From assembly GCF_022965755.1 (NCBI RefSeq), contig NZ_CP095187.1:2852001-2916000 (forward strand): 64,000 nucleotides of DNA. Direction: 5' to 3'. The notes under the pieces were generated by a model. It worked only from the letters and a program-made list of their open reading frames with translations. It was not told the origin of the DNA and did not search any database. Below, piece by piece: positions 1-8,899 of this stretch. The DNA is from Pseudoxanthomonas sp. F37 (GTDB taxonomy: Bacteria > Pseudomonadota > Gammaproteobacteria > Xanthomonadales > Xanthomonadaceae). The position numbers were made by a program, and so were the translations under genes. The first letter of the stretch is position 1, and every line of letters starts with the position of its first letter.

Positions 1-43
1 CAAGCAGGACAGCGCGTGCGCGGTGCGAGAGGGATCTCTTCAT
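1..43 (-). CDS. possible 5' end of a divergent gene running off the window
   Basis: An ATG on the minus strand at 43-41 opens a reading frame of 14 codons to the window edge. The first residues read MKRSLSHRARAVLL, a basic start followed by hydrophobic residues, as in a signal peptide. It would be divergent from kbl. The ribosome binding site is weak and the fragment is too short to identify, so this is only a suggestion. Confidence 0.25.
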   Translation of the reverse strand, partial: MKRSLSHRARAVLL

Positions 44-226
44 GCAGCATCCGGGGGGGTGGCGATCGGGACCCGGGACTGCCGGGCCGGAAACGCGATG
101 CTGCGTGCGCACATTCCCGCAGGGAAATGACGAAAAGACGTCCGCTTATGCCGTAACCGCATGACGCGACCGGGGCGATCGCGGGGCGCGGGTAGAATGG
201 CGGCCTGCCCCTTTCGTCCCTGCCCC

Positions 227-1426
227 ATGTCCAATCCGCTGACTGCCCACTACGCCGCCACCCTGGACGAGATCCGCGCCCAGGGCTTGTTCAAGTCCGA
301 ACGCATCATCACCAGCCCCCAGTCGGCCGAGATCACCCTGGAAGACGGGCGCACGGTCCTGAATTTCTGCGCCAACAACTACCTGGGCCTGGCCGACCAC
401 CCGGACATCATCCAGGCGGCGAAGGATGCCCTGGACACGCACGGCTTCGGCATGGCGTCGGTGCGCTTCATCTGCGGCACCCAGGACCTGCACAAGCAGT
501 TGGAGAAGACGATCGCCGACTTCTTCGGCACCGAGGACACCCTCCTCTACGCCGCCTGCTTCGACGCCAACGGCGGCCTGTTCGAGCCGTTGCTGGGCGA
601 GGACGACGCCATCATCTCCGACGCGCTGAACCATGCCTCGATCATCGACGGCGTGCGGCTGTGCAAGGCTAAGCGCTTCCGCTACGCCAACTGCAACATG
701 GCCGACCTGGAAGCCCAGTTGCAGGCCGCCGATGCGGCCGGCTGCAGGACCAAGCTGATCACCACCGACGGCGTGTTCTCGATGGACGGCTTCATCGCGC
801 CGCTGGACGAGATCACCGCGCTGGCGAAGAAGTACGACGCCCTGGTACACATCGACGAATGCCACGCCACCGGCTTCCTCGGCGCGACCGGCCGCGGCTC
901 AGCCGAAGTCAAAGGCGTGATGGACCGGATCGACATCTTCACCGGTACGCTGGGCAAGGCGATGGGGGGCGCGCTGGGCGGCTTCACCACGGCGCGCAAG
1001 GAAGTCGTCGAGCTGCTGCGCCAGCGCTCGCGCCCGTACCTGTTCTCGAACTCGCTGCCGCCGCATGTGGTGGCCGCCGGCATCAAGGCCTTCGAGATGC
1101 TGTCCTCGGCCGGCGAGCTGCGCGAGCGGCTGCGCGAGAACACCGCCTACTTCCGCGAGCGCATGACGACGGCCGGCTTCGACATCAAGCCGGGCGTGCA
1201 CCCGATCAGTCCGGTGATGCTGTACGACGCGCCGCTGGCGCAGCGCTTCGCCGAACGCCTGCTGGAAGAAGGCATCTACGCGATCGGCTTCTTCTTCCCC
1301 GTGGTGCCCAAGGGCCAGGCGCGCATCCGCACGCAGATGAGCGCCGCGCATACGCGCGAGCACCTTGACCGCGCCATCGACGCGTTCATCCGCATCGGAC
1401 GCGAACTGGGCGTGCTGGCAGCCTGA
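227..1426 (+). CDS. kbl: glycine C-acetyltransferase (2-amino-3-ketobutyrate CoA ligase)
   Basis: This PLP enzyme of the alpha-oxoamine synthase family cleaves 2-amino-3-ketobutyrate with CoA to glycine and acetyl-CoA, the second step of threonine breakdown after threonine dehydrogenase. The 399-residue product has the family length. It shows the N-terminal [14 protein letters not shown] segment, the [12 protein letters not shown] segment with the cofactor-binding aspartate, and the Schiff-base lysine in [10 protein letters not shown]. The start at 227 was chosen because it matches the family N-terminus; an in-frame extension back to 161 would add 22 unlikely residues. No tdh lies next to it in the window. 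The upstream 226 bases are non-coding on this strand. Confidence 0.95.
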   Translation: MSNPLTAHYAATLDEIRAQGLFKSERIITSPQSAEITLEDGRTVLNFCANNYLGLADHPDIIQAAKDALDTHGFGMASVRFICGTQDLHKQLEKTIADFFGTEDTLLYAACFDANGGLFEPLLGEDDAIISDALNHASIIDGVRLCKAKRFRYANCNMADLEAQLQAADAAGCRTKLITTDGVFSMDGFIAPLDEITALAKKYDALVHIDECHATGFLGATGRGSAEVKGVMDRIDIFTGTLGKAMGGALGGFTTARKEVVELLRQRSRPYLFSNSLPPHVVAAGIKAFEMLSSAGELRERLRENTAYFRERMTTAGFDIKPGVHPISPVMLYDAPLAQRFAERLLEEGIYAIGFFFPVVPKGQARIRTQMSAAHTREHLDRAIDAFIRIGRELGVLAA

Positions 1427-1447
1427 CGGGACGGGCGCGTCCGCGCT

Positions 1448-1738
1448 TCAGCGGGCGCGCTTGCCGGTCGACGATGCTTTCGGCCGCGCCGGCGCGCCCT
1501 TGGCCACGCGGATGCCGCGCGCCTTCATCCAGGCGTCGAACTCCTCGGCCGTCATCTTGCGGCCGTTCTGTTGCATGTCGAAGCGATGGCCATGCGGCCC
1601 TGGTGCGACGGTGACGACGGCGTCCTTGGGCGCGCTCCTGGCGGCGGTGCCCGGCGCATGGCTGGCGCACCCCGCCAGCAGTCCGAAGGCAAGCAGCAGG
1701 GCGTAACGCGCCGCCGGGCGCGCGGTCAGGTTCAACAT
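1448..1738 (-). CDS. small lipoprotein with C-terminal EFDAWMK module
   Basis: The 96-residue product has a lipoprotein signal: hydrophobic residues about 11-22 end in a LLAGC lipobox, so it is probably anchored in the outer membrane. After a low-complexity stretch comes a conserved-looking module, RFDMQQNGRKMTAEEFDAWM, then KARGIRVAKG and a basic tail. The same module closes the frameshifted gene at 2663-3167, on the other side of the pseudouridine synthase gene, so the two look like paralogues or carriers of a shared short domain. The function is unknown to me. It converges with kbl, 21 bases apart. Confidence 0.75.
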   Translation of the reverse strand: MLNLTARPAARYALLLAFGLLAGCASHAPGTAARSAPKDAVVTVAPGPHGHRFDMQQNGRKMTAEEFDAWMKARGIRVAKGAPARPKASSTGKRAR

Positions 1739-1812
1739 GTCTTTCCCCGATGGTGTGGCGAGAGCGAGTGTAGGCAGATGACGCGCGCCGAACCCGGACG
1801 GTGGTCGCGCAA

Positions 1813-2616
1813 TCAGCGCCCGCCTGTCGGGGCGAGTTGGTCGCGCTCATGCGCATCGAGCAGGCGCCAGGCGCCCTTGGCGAGCGTGCCCAGTTCGATG
1901 GCGCCGATCGCCACCCGCACCAGCCGCAGCACGCCGACATCGAAGGCCTCGAGCAGTCGCCGGATCTGCCGGTTGCGCCCCTCGTCCAGCACGATCTCCA
2001 GCCACGCATTGCGTTCGCCCGAACGCAGCAGGCGCGCATGGCGCGCCGAAAGGTGTTCGCCATCCACCTCCACGCCCGTCCGCAGCGCGTCCAGCAGCGA
2101 TGCATCCGGCACGCGGTCGATCTGCACGTGATAGGTCTTGTCCGGACCCTGGGCCGGGTCGGTGACGCGCGCGGCCCATTCCGGATCGTTGGTGAACAAC
2201 AGCAGCCCCTCGCTGGCCTTGTCCAGCCGCCCGACCGGCGCGAGCCATGGCAGGCCGGCGCCGTCCAGGCATCGGTAGACCGTATCGCGCCCCTGTTCGT
2301 CCCGGGTCGTCGTGACCAGGCCGCGCGGCTTGTTGAGCATCAGGTAGTGGCGGGGCGCGACCGCGGGCTCGTGGCCATCCACGCGCACCACGGCGCGACC
2401 TGCGATGACGGGAAACTCCGGATCGCGCACGATGCGCCCGTCCACCGATACCCGCCCTTGCACGATCCAGCGCGCCGCTTCGGTGCGCGAGCATACGCCC
2501 TGCTTGGACAACACGCGGGCCAGTCCATGCCGCACGCCCGGTTGCGCCCGATCGCGCACAGATGCACGCGTGCGCGACGATGCGCGCGGATCACGGGGCG
2601 GGCGCGGCGCAGGCAT
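1813..2616 (-). CDS. RsuA/RluB-family 16S/23S rRNA pseudouridine synthase
   Basis: This enzyme isomerises a specific uridine in rRNA to pseudouridine. The 267-residue product has a basic N-terminal tail, an S4 RNA-binding domain (about 30-75, with LSKQGVCSRTEAARWI), and the catalytic domain. The catalytic aspartate lies in the hallmark GRLDKASEGLLLFTND. The C-terminal EGRNRQIRRLLEAF segment is also typical of the RsuA/RluB/RluE/RluF group. I cannot tell which uridine it modifies, so no symbol is given. The first 25 residues are rich in Pro and Arg, so the true start could be downstream. It is flanked on both sides by small genes sharing the EFDAWMK module. Confidence 0.9.
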   Translation of the reverse strand: MPAPRPPRDPRASSRTRASVRDRAQPGVRHGLARVLSKQGVCSRTEAARWIVQGRVSVDGRIVRDPEFPVIAGRAVVRVDGHEPAVAPRHYLMLNKPRGLVTTTRDEQGRDTVYRCLDGAGLPWLAPVGRLDKASEGLLLFTNDPEWAARVTDPAQGPDKTYHVQIDRVPDASLLDALRTGVEVDGEHLSARHARLLRSGERNAWLEIVLDEGRNRQIRRLLEAFDVGVLRLVRVAIGAIELGTLAKGAWRLLDAHERDQLAPTGGR

Positions 2617-2662
2617 TGCGTCAATGCAGGAAGAAACGGCCGGTATTCCGGCCGTCGAGGGA

Positions 2663-3167
2663 TCAGTTCTTCTTCGCCGGCTCGGCCGGTGCCGGGGCGG
2701 GGGCCGGTGCGCCCGGCGCCTTGACCACGCGGACGCCGCGCGACTTCATCCAGGCATCGAACTCGTCGGCGGTCATGCGCTTGCCGTTCTGGCTCATGTC
2801 GAAGCGCCACGGCGTATTGTCGTGTGCCGTCTTGGGCTGGTAGGCCGCCGGACTGTTGGCGACGGCGGCGGCCGGCGCACCGGTCGGCGCGGGCAGGGCC
2901 TTGGCCACGTTGCGGCAGCCTTCGATGCGCAGGCGCAACAGCACGCGGTCGACCGACTGGGCCTCATCGAACGCATGCGAGGCCAGCACGCCCGAAGGCG
3001 CACCCAGCTGCGTCGCGGTGGCCGTGAATTCGGGGGGCGACCGGCGCGATCACCGTGGCCGGCGCCTTCAACGGTGCCGGCACCAGCCCGCTCGCGCAAT
3101 CCGGTGCGGCGTAGGCCGCGGGAACAGCGGCGATGCACAGCAGGCTGGCGAGGACGTGACGGCGCAT
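2663..3167 (-). pseudogene. frameshifted secreted protein with EFDAWMK module
   Basis: Translation from the ATG at 3167, preceded by a good CAGGAG site, gives a signal peptide (MRRHVLASLLCIAAVPAAYA) and a mature start, but this frame stops at 2964. The protein clearly continues in another frame: a six-G run at 3032-3037 carries one base too many, and removing one G joins ...VIAPVA to PEFTATATQLG and on to the end at 2663. The restored product is about 167 residues and ends in the module RFDMSQNGKRMTADEFDAWM, shared with the lipoprotein at 1448-1738, plus an Ala/Pro-rich tail. It is either a real homopolymer frameshift or a sequencing error. The function is unknown. Confidence 0.65.
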
Positions 3168-3301
3168 CGGGCGACTCCTGAATCTCTTCCAAGTGCCGCG
3201 AGTGTAGGCAGGGCACCGGGGCATGGCAAGGAAATGCACCGCCACGCACGCAGCGATGCGCAAAGGCGGCGCTCGATCACGCAAGGCGCGCGAAGCGCTC
3301 C

Positions 3302-3332
3302 AAAAAAGAAGCCCGGCGCGAGGCCGGGCTTC
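3302..3332 (-). terminator. rho-independent terminator of the OmpA-family gene
   Basis: A perfect 10-bp stem (GAAGCCCGGC at 3308-3317 with GCCGGGCTTC at 3323-3332) with a 5-base loop is followed on the minus strand by six T residues. It lies 22 bases past the stop of the OmpA-family gene. Confidence 0.9.
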
Positions 3333-3354
3333 CAGCACCGCAGTGAGCGTCCGA

Positions 3355-4455
3355 TCAGTTCTGGACGTTCAGTTCCGTACGACGGTTGCGCTCGCTCTTG
3401 CAGCCCGGCAGGGTCTGCGCGGTCGGCTCCAGCGGACGGCTCTCGCCGTAACCGATCGGGCCCACCAGACGCGAGGCATCGACGCCGTTGCTGGTCAGGT
3501 AGTCGTACACGGCCTGCGCACGACGCTGCGACAGCGACTGGTTGTAGGCGTCCGCACCGCACAGGTCGGTGTGGCCGGCCACTTCGACGCGCAGGTCGGG
3601 GTAGCGCTTCAGGATCTCGGCGGCTTCGCTCAGGATCGCGACCGCGTCCGGACGCAGCGTCGACTTGTCGAAGTCGAAGTTCACGCCCTTCAGGTCGATC
3701 GAAACCTGCACCGGGCAGCCGTCCGGACCGATGGTCTGGCCAGCCTGCGAACCGGGGCACTTGTCGTCGCAGTTGTTGACGCCGTCGCCGTCGTCATCCA
3801 GGTCGGCGCAGCTCGGCGCAGCCGGCGGCGGCGGCGGGGCAGCGGCTTCGGCCTTCGGGCCCAGCGGGATCACGACGCCGACCGAGGCCAGCACGTCGCC
3901 GAACCAGCTCTCTTCCTGCTGATGGATGCCACCTTCGGCGGTGTAGCTCTGGTCGTCGAAGTCGGCACGGTAGGCCACTTCGGCGCGCACGGCGACGCGC
4001 TTGTCGAAGGTGGTCTGCAGGCCCACGCCCAGCTTGGCGGCCAGGTTGTTGTCACGACGCTGCGCCGGGGAGTCCGGGCTGTTGATCACGTACTCTTCTT
4101 CCGAGCGCTGCATGCCCAGACCCGCCACGACGTACGGGTTCCAGCCGCGGCCTTCCTGGATGAAATGGCGACGCAGGTCCAGCGAGATGCCGTACTGGCT
4201 CCAGTTCAGGTCGCTGTTGAAGTCGAAGTTCGGGTTCTGGTAGTTCAGTTCGCCGTCCAGCGACCAGTTCGGGCTGATGAACTTGCCAAGGCCCAAGGTC
4301 AGGAACTGGGTGTCTTCGGTACGACGGTCGGAATCCTGCTGGTTCCAGCCTGCGGAGCCGGTCAGGTACCAACGGTCGTCGAATTCCTGCGCCATCGCGG
4401 TGTTCGCGAGGCTCAGGCCGCCGAGCAGCGCGGCGCAGAGAATCTTCTTGTTCAT
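3355..4455 (-). CDS. OmpA-family outer membrane porin with TSP3-like linker
   Basis: The 366-residue product has a signal peptide (about 1-22, ending AMAQ), an N-terminal beta-barrel domain (about 25-200, with alternating aromatic strands), an Ala/Pro-rich linker, and a short calcium-binding thrombospondin type 3-like stretch (DLDDDGDGVNNCDDKCPGS). It ends in a C-terminal OmpA peptidoglycan-binding domain (about 250-366). That last domain carries NFDFDKSTL and the VAGHTDLCG and NQSLSQRRAQAVYDYL segments that bind diaminopimelate. It should tie the outer membrane to the cell wall. A strong GGAAAGGAG site precedes the ATG, a long leader lies upstream, and a strong terminator follows, as expected for an abundant protein. 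Confidence 0.93.
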   Translation of the reverse strand: MNKKILCAALLGGLSLANTAMAQEFDDRWYLTGSAGWNQQDSDRRTEDTQFLTLGLGKFISPNWSLDGELNYQNPNFDFNSDLNWSQYGISLDLRRHFIQEGRGWNPYVVAGLGMQRSEEEYVINSPDSPAQRRDNNLAAKLGVGLQTTFDKRVAVRAEVAYRADFDDQSYTAEGGIHQQEESWFGDVLASVGVVIPLGPKAEAAAPPPPPAAPSCADLDDDGDGVNNCDDKCPGSQAGQTIGPDGCPVQVSIDLKGVNFDFDKSTLRPDAVAILSEAAEILKRYPDLRVEVAGHTDLCGADAYNQSLSQRRAQAVYDYLTSNGVDASRLVGPIGYGESRPLEPTAQTLPGCKSERNRRTELNVQN

Positions 4456-4765
4456 TTGCAGCTCCTTTCCTTGTAAAAGTTCAGTTGTGAGAAACCGAAG
4501 GGCTTCGTGGTGACGCGGGTTCCGGCACTTCTAGTTGTTATTCGAGGCGACAGGCACCGGTCGCCTTGCTGAACAGATTATGCGGGCGTACGTGAAGACT
4601 GTGTTAACGGTACCATAACAAGTTGGGAAAGGTTAACACTCTTACCGCGAACTGGCACGGATTCGTGCGGATCGCGGCCTTACCGCCTTTCAAGTCACAT
4701 TCTGGTGACGCTTCGATCCACGCACACGCCTTGGTGGGCGCGTCCGCGGACCGCATGCTGTAGCG
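4456..4765. other. divergent intergenic region with likely porin promoter
   Basis: No coding signal is seen. On the minus strand a CATAAT box (4577-4582) lies 19 bases after a TTAACA box (4602-4607), a plausible but stretched sigma70 promoter giving the porin mRNA an untranslated leader of about 110 bases. The stretch around 4600-4640 is AT-rich and contains GTTAAC twice. I see no clear promoter for the dioxygenase gene on the plus strand. Confidence 0.45.
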
Positions 4766-5566
4766 ATGGACCCGACGCCTGCCTCCCCGCTTCCCAGCCT
4801 CTTCGTTTCGCATGGCTCGCCCATGCTGGCGGTCGAGGACTCCCCTACCGGCCGCTTCCTGGACCAGTTGGGAAAACGCTGGCCACGCCCGCGTGCCATC
4901 GTGGTGGCATCGGCCCATTTCATCCACGCGCGGCCTACCGTCACCGCCACGCCTTCGCCGGATACGATCCACGATTTCGGCGGGTTCCCCGAAGCGCTCT
5001 ACCGGATCCGGTACCCGGCGTCGGGCGCTCCCGGGCTGGCGGAGGACATCGCGGCGCATCTGCGCGATGCCGGCTTCCCCGCCCAGGTGGATGGGCATCA
5101 TGGGCTGGACCATGGCGTCTGGGTACCGCTCCGGCGCATGTATCCGGACGCCGCAATCCCGGTGATCGCACTGTCGGTCAATCCGGCACAGACCGCCGAG
5201 TGGCATTACCGGCTGGGGTACGCGCTGGCGCCCCTGCGCGGGCAAGGCGTGCTGGTGGTGGGGTCCGGCGGGTTTTCGCACAACCTGCGCGCCCTGGACT
5301 GGCAGCACGCGCACGCAGCGCCCTATGCCTGGGTGGCTTCGTTCACCGATGCCCTGCGTGATCGGCTGCTGGCGGGCGACATCGCGGGCGCGCTGGACTG
5401 GACGGCCCTGCCCGAGGCCCAGCGCAACCATCCGACGACGGAACACCTGTTCCCGCTGTACGTGGCACTGGGCGCAGGCGGTGCGGGCGCCAAGGGACGG
5501 CTGCTCCACCACGACGTGGAAATGGGTGGCCTGGCCCTGGACGCTTTCGCCTTCGACGCCGCCTGA
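4766..5566 (+). CDS. LigB/DODA-type extradiol ring-cleavage dioxygenase
   Basis: The product (266 residues) belongs to the class III extradiol dioxygenase/DODA family, related to E. coli YgiD, which opens catechol-type rings (such as DOPA) with a metal-bound active site. Visible landmarks are LFVSHGSPMLAVED near the start, SAHFIHARPTV (about 50-60), LDHGVWVPLRRMYP (about 112-125), VGSGGFSHNLR (about 168-178) and HPTTEHLFPLY (about 220-230). These supply the conserved histidines. The natural substrate cannot be read from the sequence. It converges exactly on the LysR gene: their stop codons are adjacent with no gap. Confidence 0.88.
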   Translation: MDPTPASPLPSLFVSHGSPMLAVEDSPTGRFLDQLGKRWPRPRAIVVASAHFIHARPTVTATPSPDTIHDFGGFPEALYRIRYPASGAPGLAEDIAAHLRDAGFPAQVDGHHGLDHGVWVPLRRMYPDAAIPVIALSVNPAQTAEWHYRLGYALAPLRGQGVLVVGSGGFSHNLRALDWQHAHAAPYAWVASFTDALRDRLLAGDIAGALDWTALPEAQRNHPTTEHLFPLYVALGAGGAGAKGRLLHHDVEMGGLALDAFAFDAA

Positions 5567-6487
5567 TCACTGCGGGAGCCCATGCTCCCACGGCGGGTCG
5601 TCGCCGAACTGTTCGATCAGGAAATCGGTGAAGGCCCGCACGCGCGGCGGCACCAGGCGACGCTGCGGCATCACCGCGCTGATCGCGGTGGTGGCGAGCG
5701 GGTAGTCCGGCAGCACGACCTCCAGCCGGCCGGCACGCAGATCGTCCGCGACGTGCCACAGTGAATGGATCACGATGCCCTCGCCCGCCAGCGACGCATC
5801 GCGCAGCACCTCGCCGAAGTTGCTCTCCAGACGTCCCTGCACGCGCACGGCGACTTCGCCGCCCGCCGGTGTTCCCATGCGCCACACGTCCTGGCGGCCG
5901 CCGCTGCCGAACAGCAGCAGGCAGTCATGGTGGGCGAGGTCTTCGGGCAGGCGCGGCCGGCCACGCCGGCGCAGGTAGTCGGGCGAGGCGCACAGCACCC
6001 GGCGGTTGGGTGCGATCCGCCGCGCGACCAGGCGCGAGTCGTCCAGCGCACCGATGCGGATGGCCAAGTCGAAGCCCTCGCTGACCAGGTCCACCACGTT
6101 GTCGCTCAAGTGGATGCTGAGGCGCAGCTTCGGGTGGCGGGCAAGGAAGGCCGGCAGCAGCGGCGAGACGTACTGGCGTCCGAACGAGGCGGACATCGTC
6201 ATGCGCAGGGTGCCGGCGACCTCGCGCGCCGCTTCGCGCAGGCCGGTGCCCAGTGCTTCCAGCTCCTCCACCAGCACCCGTCCCTGCTCGGCGAGCGCGG
6301 CCCCTTCCGGCGTGGGGTGCAACCGGCGGGTGGTCCGGTGCAACAGGCGCACGCCCAGTTCCTTCTCCAGCCGTTTCAGACGCTGGCTGGCCACGGCGAC
6401 CGAAAGGTCCAGACTGTGGGCTGCCGCCGTGATCGACCCCAGATCGAGCACGCGCAGGAACAGGGCCAGGTCACCGACACGGTCCAT
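5567..6487 (-). CDS. LysR-family transcriptional regulator
   Basis: The 306-residue product has the LysR winged helix-turn-helix at the N-terminus (about 1-65: LRVLDLGSITAAAHSLDLSV, then ASQRLKRLEKELGVRLLHRT). A periplasmic-binding-like effector domain follows to about 295. The ATG at 6487 is chosen over an upstream TTG. The gene is divergent from the MFS-aldo/keto reductase-alcohol dehydrogenase set, with 98 bases between. By the usual LysR arrangement it probably controls that set from this gap, and the gap contains the AT-rich stretch ATCAACAATCCATTGATAG. The effector is unknown, but an electrophile or quinone is possible given the neighbours. Confidence 0.93.
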   Translation of the reverse strand: MDRVGDLALFLRVLDLGSITAAAHSLDLSVAVASQRLKRLEKELGVRLLHRTTRRLHPTPEGAALAEQGRVLVEELEALGTGLREAAREVAGTLRMTMSASFGRQYVSPLLPAFLARHPKLRLSIHLSDNVVDLVSEGFDLAIRIGALDDSRLVARRIAPNRRVLCASPDYLRRRGRPRLPEDLAHHDCLLLFGSGGRQDVWRMGTPAGGEVAVRVQGRLESNFGEVLRDASLAGEGIVIHSLWHVADDLRAGRLEVVLPDYPLATTAISAVMPQRRLVPPRVRAFTDFLIEQFGDDPPWEHGLPQ

Positions 6488-6585
6488 TATCAACAATCCA
6501 TTGATAGTGATTCGGCATATTCGCCGTTTCCCATCATGAAAGGAAGGCGCAAGCTGCGCGCCCTGTTCCCCTTCCCCTTACCACC

Positions 6586-7806
6586 ATGCCCCCCTCCTCC
6601 TCCCGGCTGCCGCTGGGCCTGTACGCGCTGACGGCCGGCGCGTTCGGCATCGGCACCACCGAATTCGTCATCATGGGCCTGCTGATGCAGGTCGCCGCCG
6701 ACCTCGATGTCTCCATCGCCGCCGCGGGCCTGCTGATCTCCGGGTACGCGCTTGGGGTGTTCGTCGGCGCCCCGCTGCTGACCGCCGCGACCAACCGCAT
6801 GCCGCGCAAGGCCGTGCTGGTGGCGCTGATGATCGTGTTCACGCTGGGCAACCTGGCCTGTGCGCTCGCGCCGAACTACGCGCTGCTGATGATGGCCCGT
6901 GTGATCACCTCGCTGGCGCACGGCACGTTCTTCGGCGTCGGCGCGGTGGTCGCCACCGGCCTGGTCAGTGAAGACCGCAGGGCCTCGGCCATCTCCATCA
7001 TGTTCACCGGCCTGACCGTGGCCACGCTGCTCGGCGTGCCGGCCGGCGCCTGGCTGGGCCTGGAGTACGGCTGGCGCGCGACATTCTGGGCCGTCACCGC
7101 GATCGGCGTGTTCGCCACCGTGATCATCGCCGCCCTGGTCCCGGCCGACCGCAGTGCGCCCGTGCCACTGTCGTTCCGCGACGAACTGCGCGTGGTCACG
7201 CGTCCCCAGGTAGTGCTGGGCCTGCTGATGACCGTGCTGGGTTTCGGTGGCATGTTCACCGTCTACACCTACATCCAGCCGTTGCTGACCCAGGTGACGG
7301 GCTTGGCCGACGCGGCCGTCTCGCCGGTCCTGCTGGTGTTCGGCGTCGGCATGATCATCGGCAACCTGGTGGGAGGACGCTGCGCCGACCGCCGCCTGCC
7401 CACGGCCCTGCTCGGCTCGTTGGCGCTGCTGGCACTGGTGATGGGCGCGATGGGCTTCGCACTGCACAGCCGCTGGGCGATGGTCGTCTTCACCGGCCTG
7501 CTGGGCGCTGCCGCGTTCGCGACCGTCTCGCCGCTGCAGCTGTGGGTGCTGCAGAAGGCCAGCGACGCGCAGAGCCTGGCGTCCAGCCTGAACATCGGCG
7601 CCTTCAACCTGGGCAATGCGTTCGGCGCCTGGCTGGGCGGTGCGGTCATCTCGCAGGGCCTGGGTTTGTCGGCACTGCCGTGGGTCGCCGCACTGGTACC
7701 GGCCTGCGCGTTCGCCATCGCCCTGTGGGCACTGGCGCTGCAGCGTCGACAGGCCACCCGTCCAGCACCCATCGCCCGGGCATTGCACGCCGACGGATGC
7801 GCCTGA
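6586..7806 (+). CDS. MFS transporter, DHA1 (AraJ/YdhP-like) drug or sugar efflux type
   Basis: The 406-residue product has twelve predicted membrane segments. The first is marked by AFGIGTTEFVIMGLL, a signature of the AraJ/YdhP/PbuE branch of the DHA1 drug:H+ antiporters. The loop between helices 2 and 3 reads TNRMPRKAVL, and helix 5 carries the antiporter-type FTGLTVATLLGVPAGAWLG. It should export small molecules across the inner membrane using the proton gradient. It heads the operon-like set regulated by the divergent LysR gene. The next gene begins 28 bases later. The substrate is not evident. Confidence 0.93.
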   Translation: MPPSSSRLPLGLYALTAGAFGIGTTEFVIMGLLMQVAADLDVSIAAAGLLISGYALGVFVGAPLLTAATNRMPRKAVLVALMIVFTLGNLACALAPNYALLMMARVITSLAHGTFFGVGAVVATGLVSEDRRASAISIMFTGLTVATLLGVPAGAWLGLEYGWRATFWAVTAIGVFATVIIAALVPADRSAPVPLSFRDELRVVTRPQVVLGLLMTVLGFGGMFTVYTYIQPLLTQVTGLADAAVSPVLLVFGVGMIIGNLVGGRCADRRLPTALLGSLALLALVMGAMGFALHSRWAMVVFTGLLGAAAFATVSPLQLWVLQKASDAQSLASSLNIGAFNLGNAFGAWLGGAVISQGLGLSALPWVAALVPACAFAIALWALALQRRQATRPAPIARALHADGCA

Positions 7807-7834
7807 TCCCCCTTCCTTTGCTTGAGGAGTCTCC

Positions 7835-8899
7835 ATGGAAACCCGTTTGCTCGGCCGTTCAGGCCTGAAGGTCTCTGCACTCGGCTTCGGCGCCGGCACC
7901 TTCGGCGGCAAGGGGCCGCTGTTCGGCGCCTGGGGCAATACCGATACCGCGCAGGCGCGCCGCATGATCGACATCAGCCTGGACGCGGGCCTGACCTTCT
8001 TCGACACCGCCGATGTCTATTCGGACGGGGCATCCGAATCGATCCTGGGCGCGGCCCTGCATGGGCGGCGCGACCAGGTCATCCTGTCCAGCAAGACCGG
8101 CCTGCGCCTGGGCGAAGGCCCCAACGATGCCGGCGCCTCGCGCTTCCGCCTGCTGAAGGCGGTGGATGCCTCGCTTGCGCGGCTGGGCACCGACTATCTC
8201 GACCTGCTGCAGCTGCACGCTTTCGACGCGCTGACACCGGTCGAGGAAACCCTGTCCACCCTCGATGGCCTGGTCCGCGCCGGCAAGGTGCGTTACCTGG
8301 GCGTGTCCAACTACGCCGGCTGGCAGCTGATGAAATCGCTCGGCGTTGCCGAACGCTACGGCTACACCCGCTACGTCGCCCACCAGACCTACTATTCGCT
8401 GGCCGGCCGCGACTACGAGTGGGAACTGATGCCGCTGGCCATCGACCAGGGCATAGGGGCGGTGGTGTGGAGTCCGCTGGGTTGGGGCCGGCTGACCGGC
8501 AAGCTGCGACGCGGGCAACCGCTGCCGGCCACCAGCCGGCTGCACGACACCGCCGACGTGGGGCCGCCGGTGGCGCAGGAGCGCCTGTTCCGCATCATCG
8601 ACGCGCTGGATGCCGTCGCCGGGGAAACCGGCAGATCGGTGCCGCAGATCGCCATCAACTGGTTGCTGCAGCGCCCCACCGTCTCCACCGTCCTGATCGG
8701 CGCGCGCAACGAGGAACAGCTGCGACAGAACCTGGGTGCCATCGGCTGGCAGCTGTCGGCCGACCAGATCGCGCGCCTGGACGCCGCCAGCGCGGTGGAG
8801 GCACCGTATCCCTACTATCCCTACTGGCGCGGCCATTTTTCCGAACGCAGCCCGCTGCCCGTCCAGGTCTTTCCCCCGTCCGCCGGAGCCGCCCCATGA
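7835..8899 (+). CDS. aldo/keto reductase
   Basis: The 354-residue product is an NADPH-dependent (beta/alpha)8-barrel aldo/keto reductase. The catalytic tetrad can be traced: Asp and Tyr in FFDTADVYSDGASE (about 47-60), Lys in VILSSKTGLRLG (about 88-96) and His in LLQLHAFDAL (about 127-136). The NADPH-binding VLIGARNEEQLRQNL lies near 285-300. The C-terminus is unusually rich in Tyr and Pro (PYPYYPYW). A strong GAGGAG site precedes the start. The gene overlaps the next by ATGA, so the two are translationally coupled. It probably reduces reactive aldehydes or ketones. Confidence 0.94.
   Translation: METRLLGRSGLKVSALGFGAGTFGGKGPLFGAWGNTDTAQARRMIDISLDAGLTFFDTADVYSDGASESILGAALHGRRDQVILSSKTGLRLGEGPNDAGASRFRLLKAVDASLARLGTDYLDLLQLHAFDALTPVEETLSTLDGLVRAGKVRYLGVSNYAGWQLMKSLGVAERYGYTRYVAHQTYYSLAGRDYEWELMPLAIDQGIGAVVWSPLGWGRLTGKLRRGQPLPATSRLHDTADVGPPVAQERLFRIIDALDAVAGETGRSVPQIAINWLLQRPTVSTVLIGARNEEQLRQNLGAIGWQLSADQIARLDAASAVEAPYPYYPYWRGHFSERSPLPVQVFPPSAGAAP

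Noticed and set aside
3223..4476. A 417-codon frame on the plus strand opposite the porin gene
   Set aside because: The minus-strand product has a signal peptide, OmpA motifs and a terminator. The plus frame has none of these.
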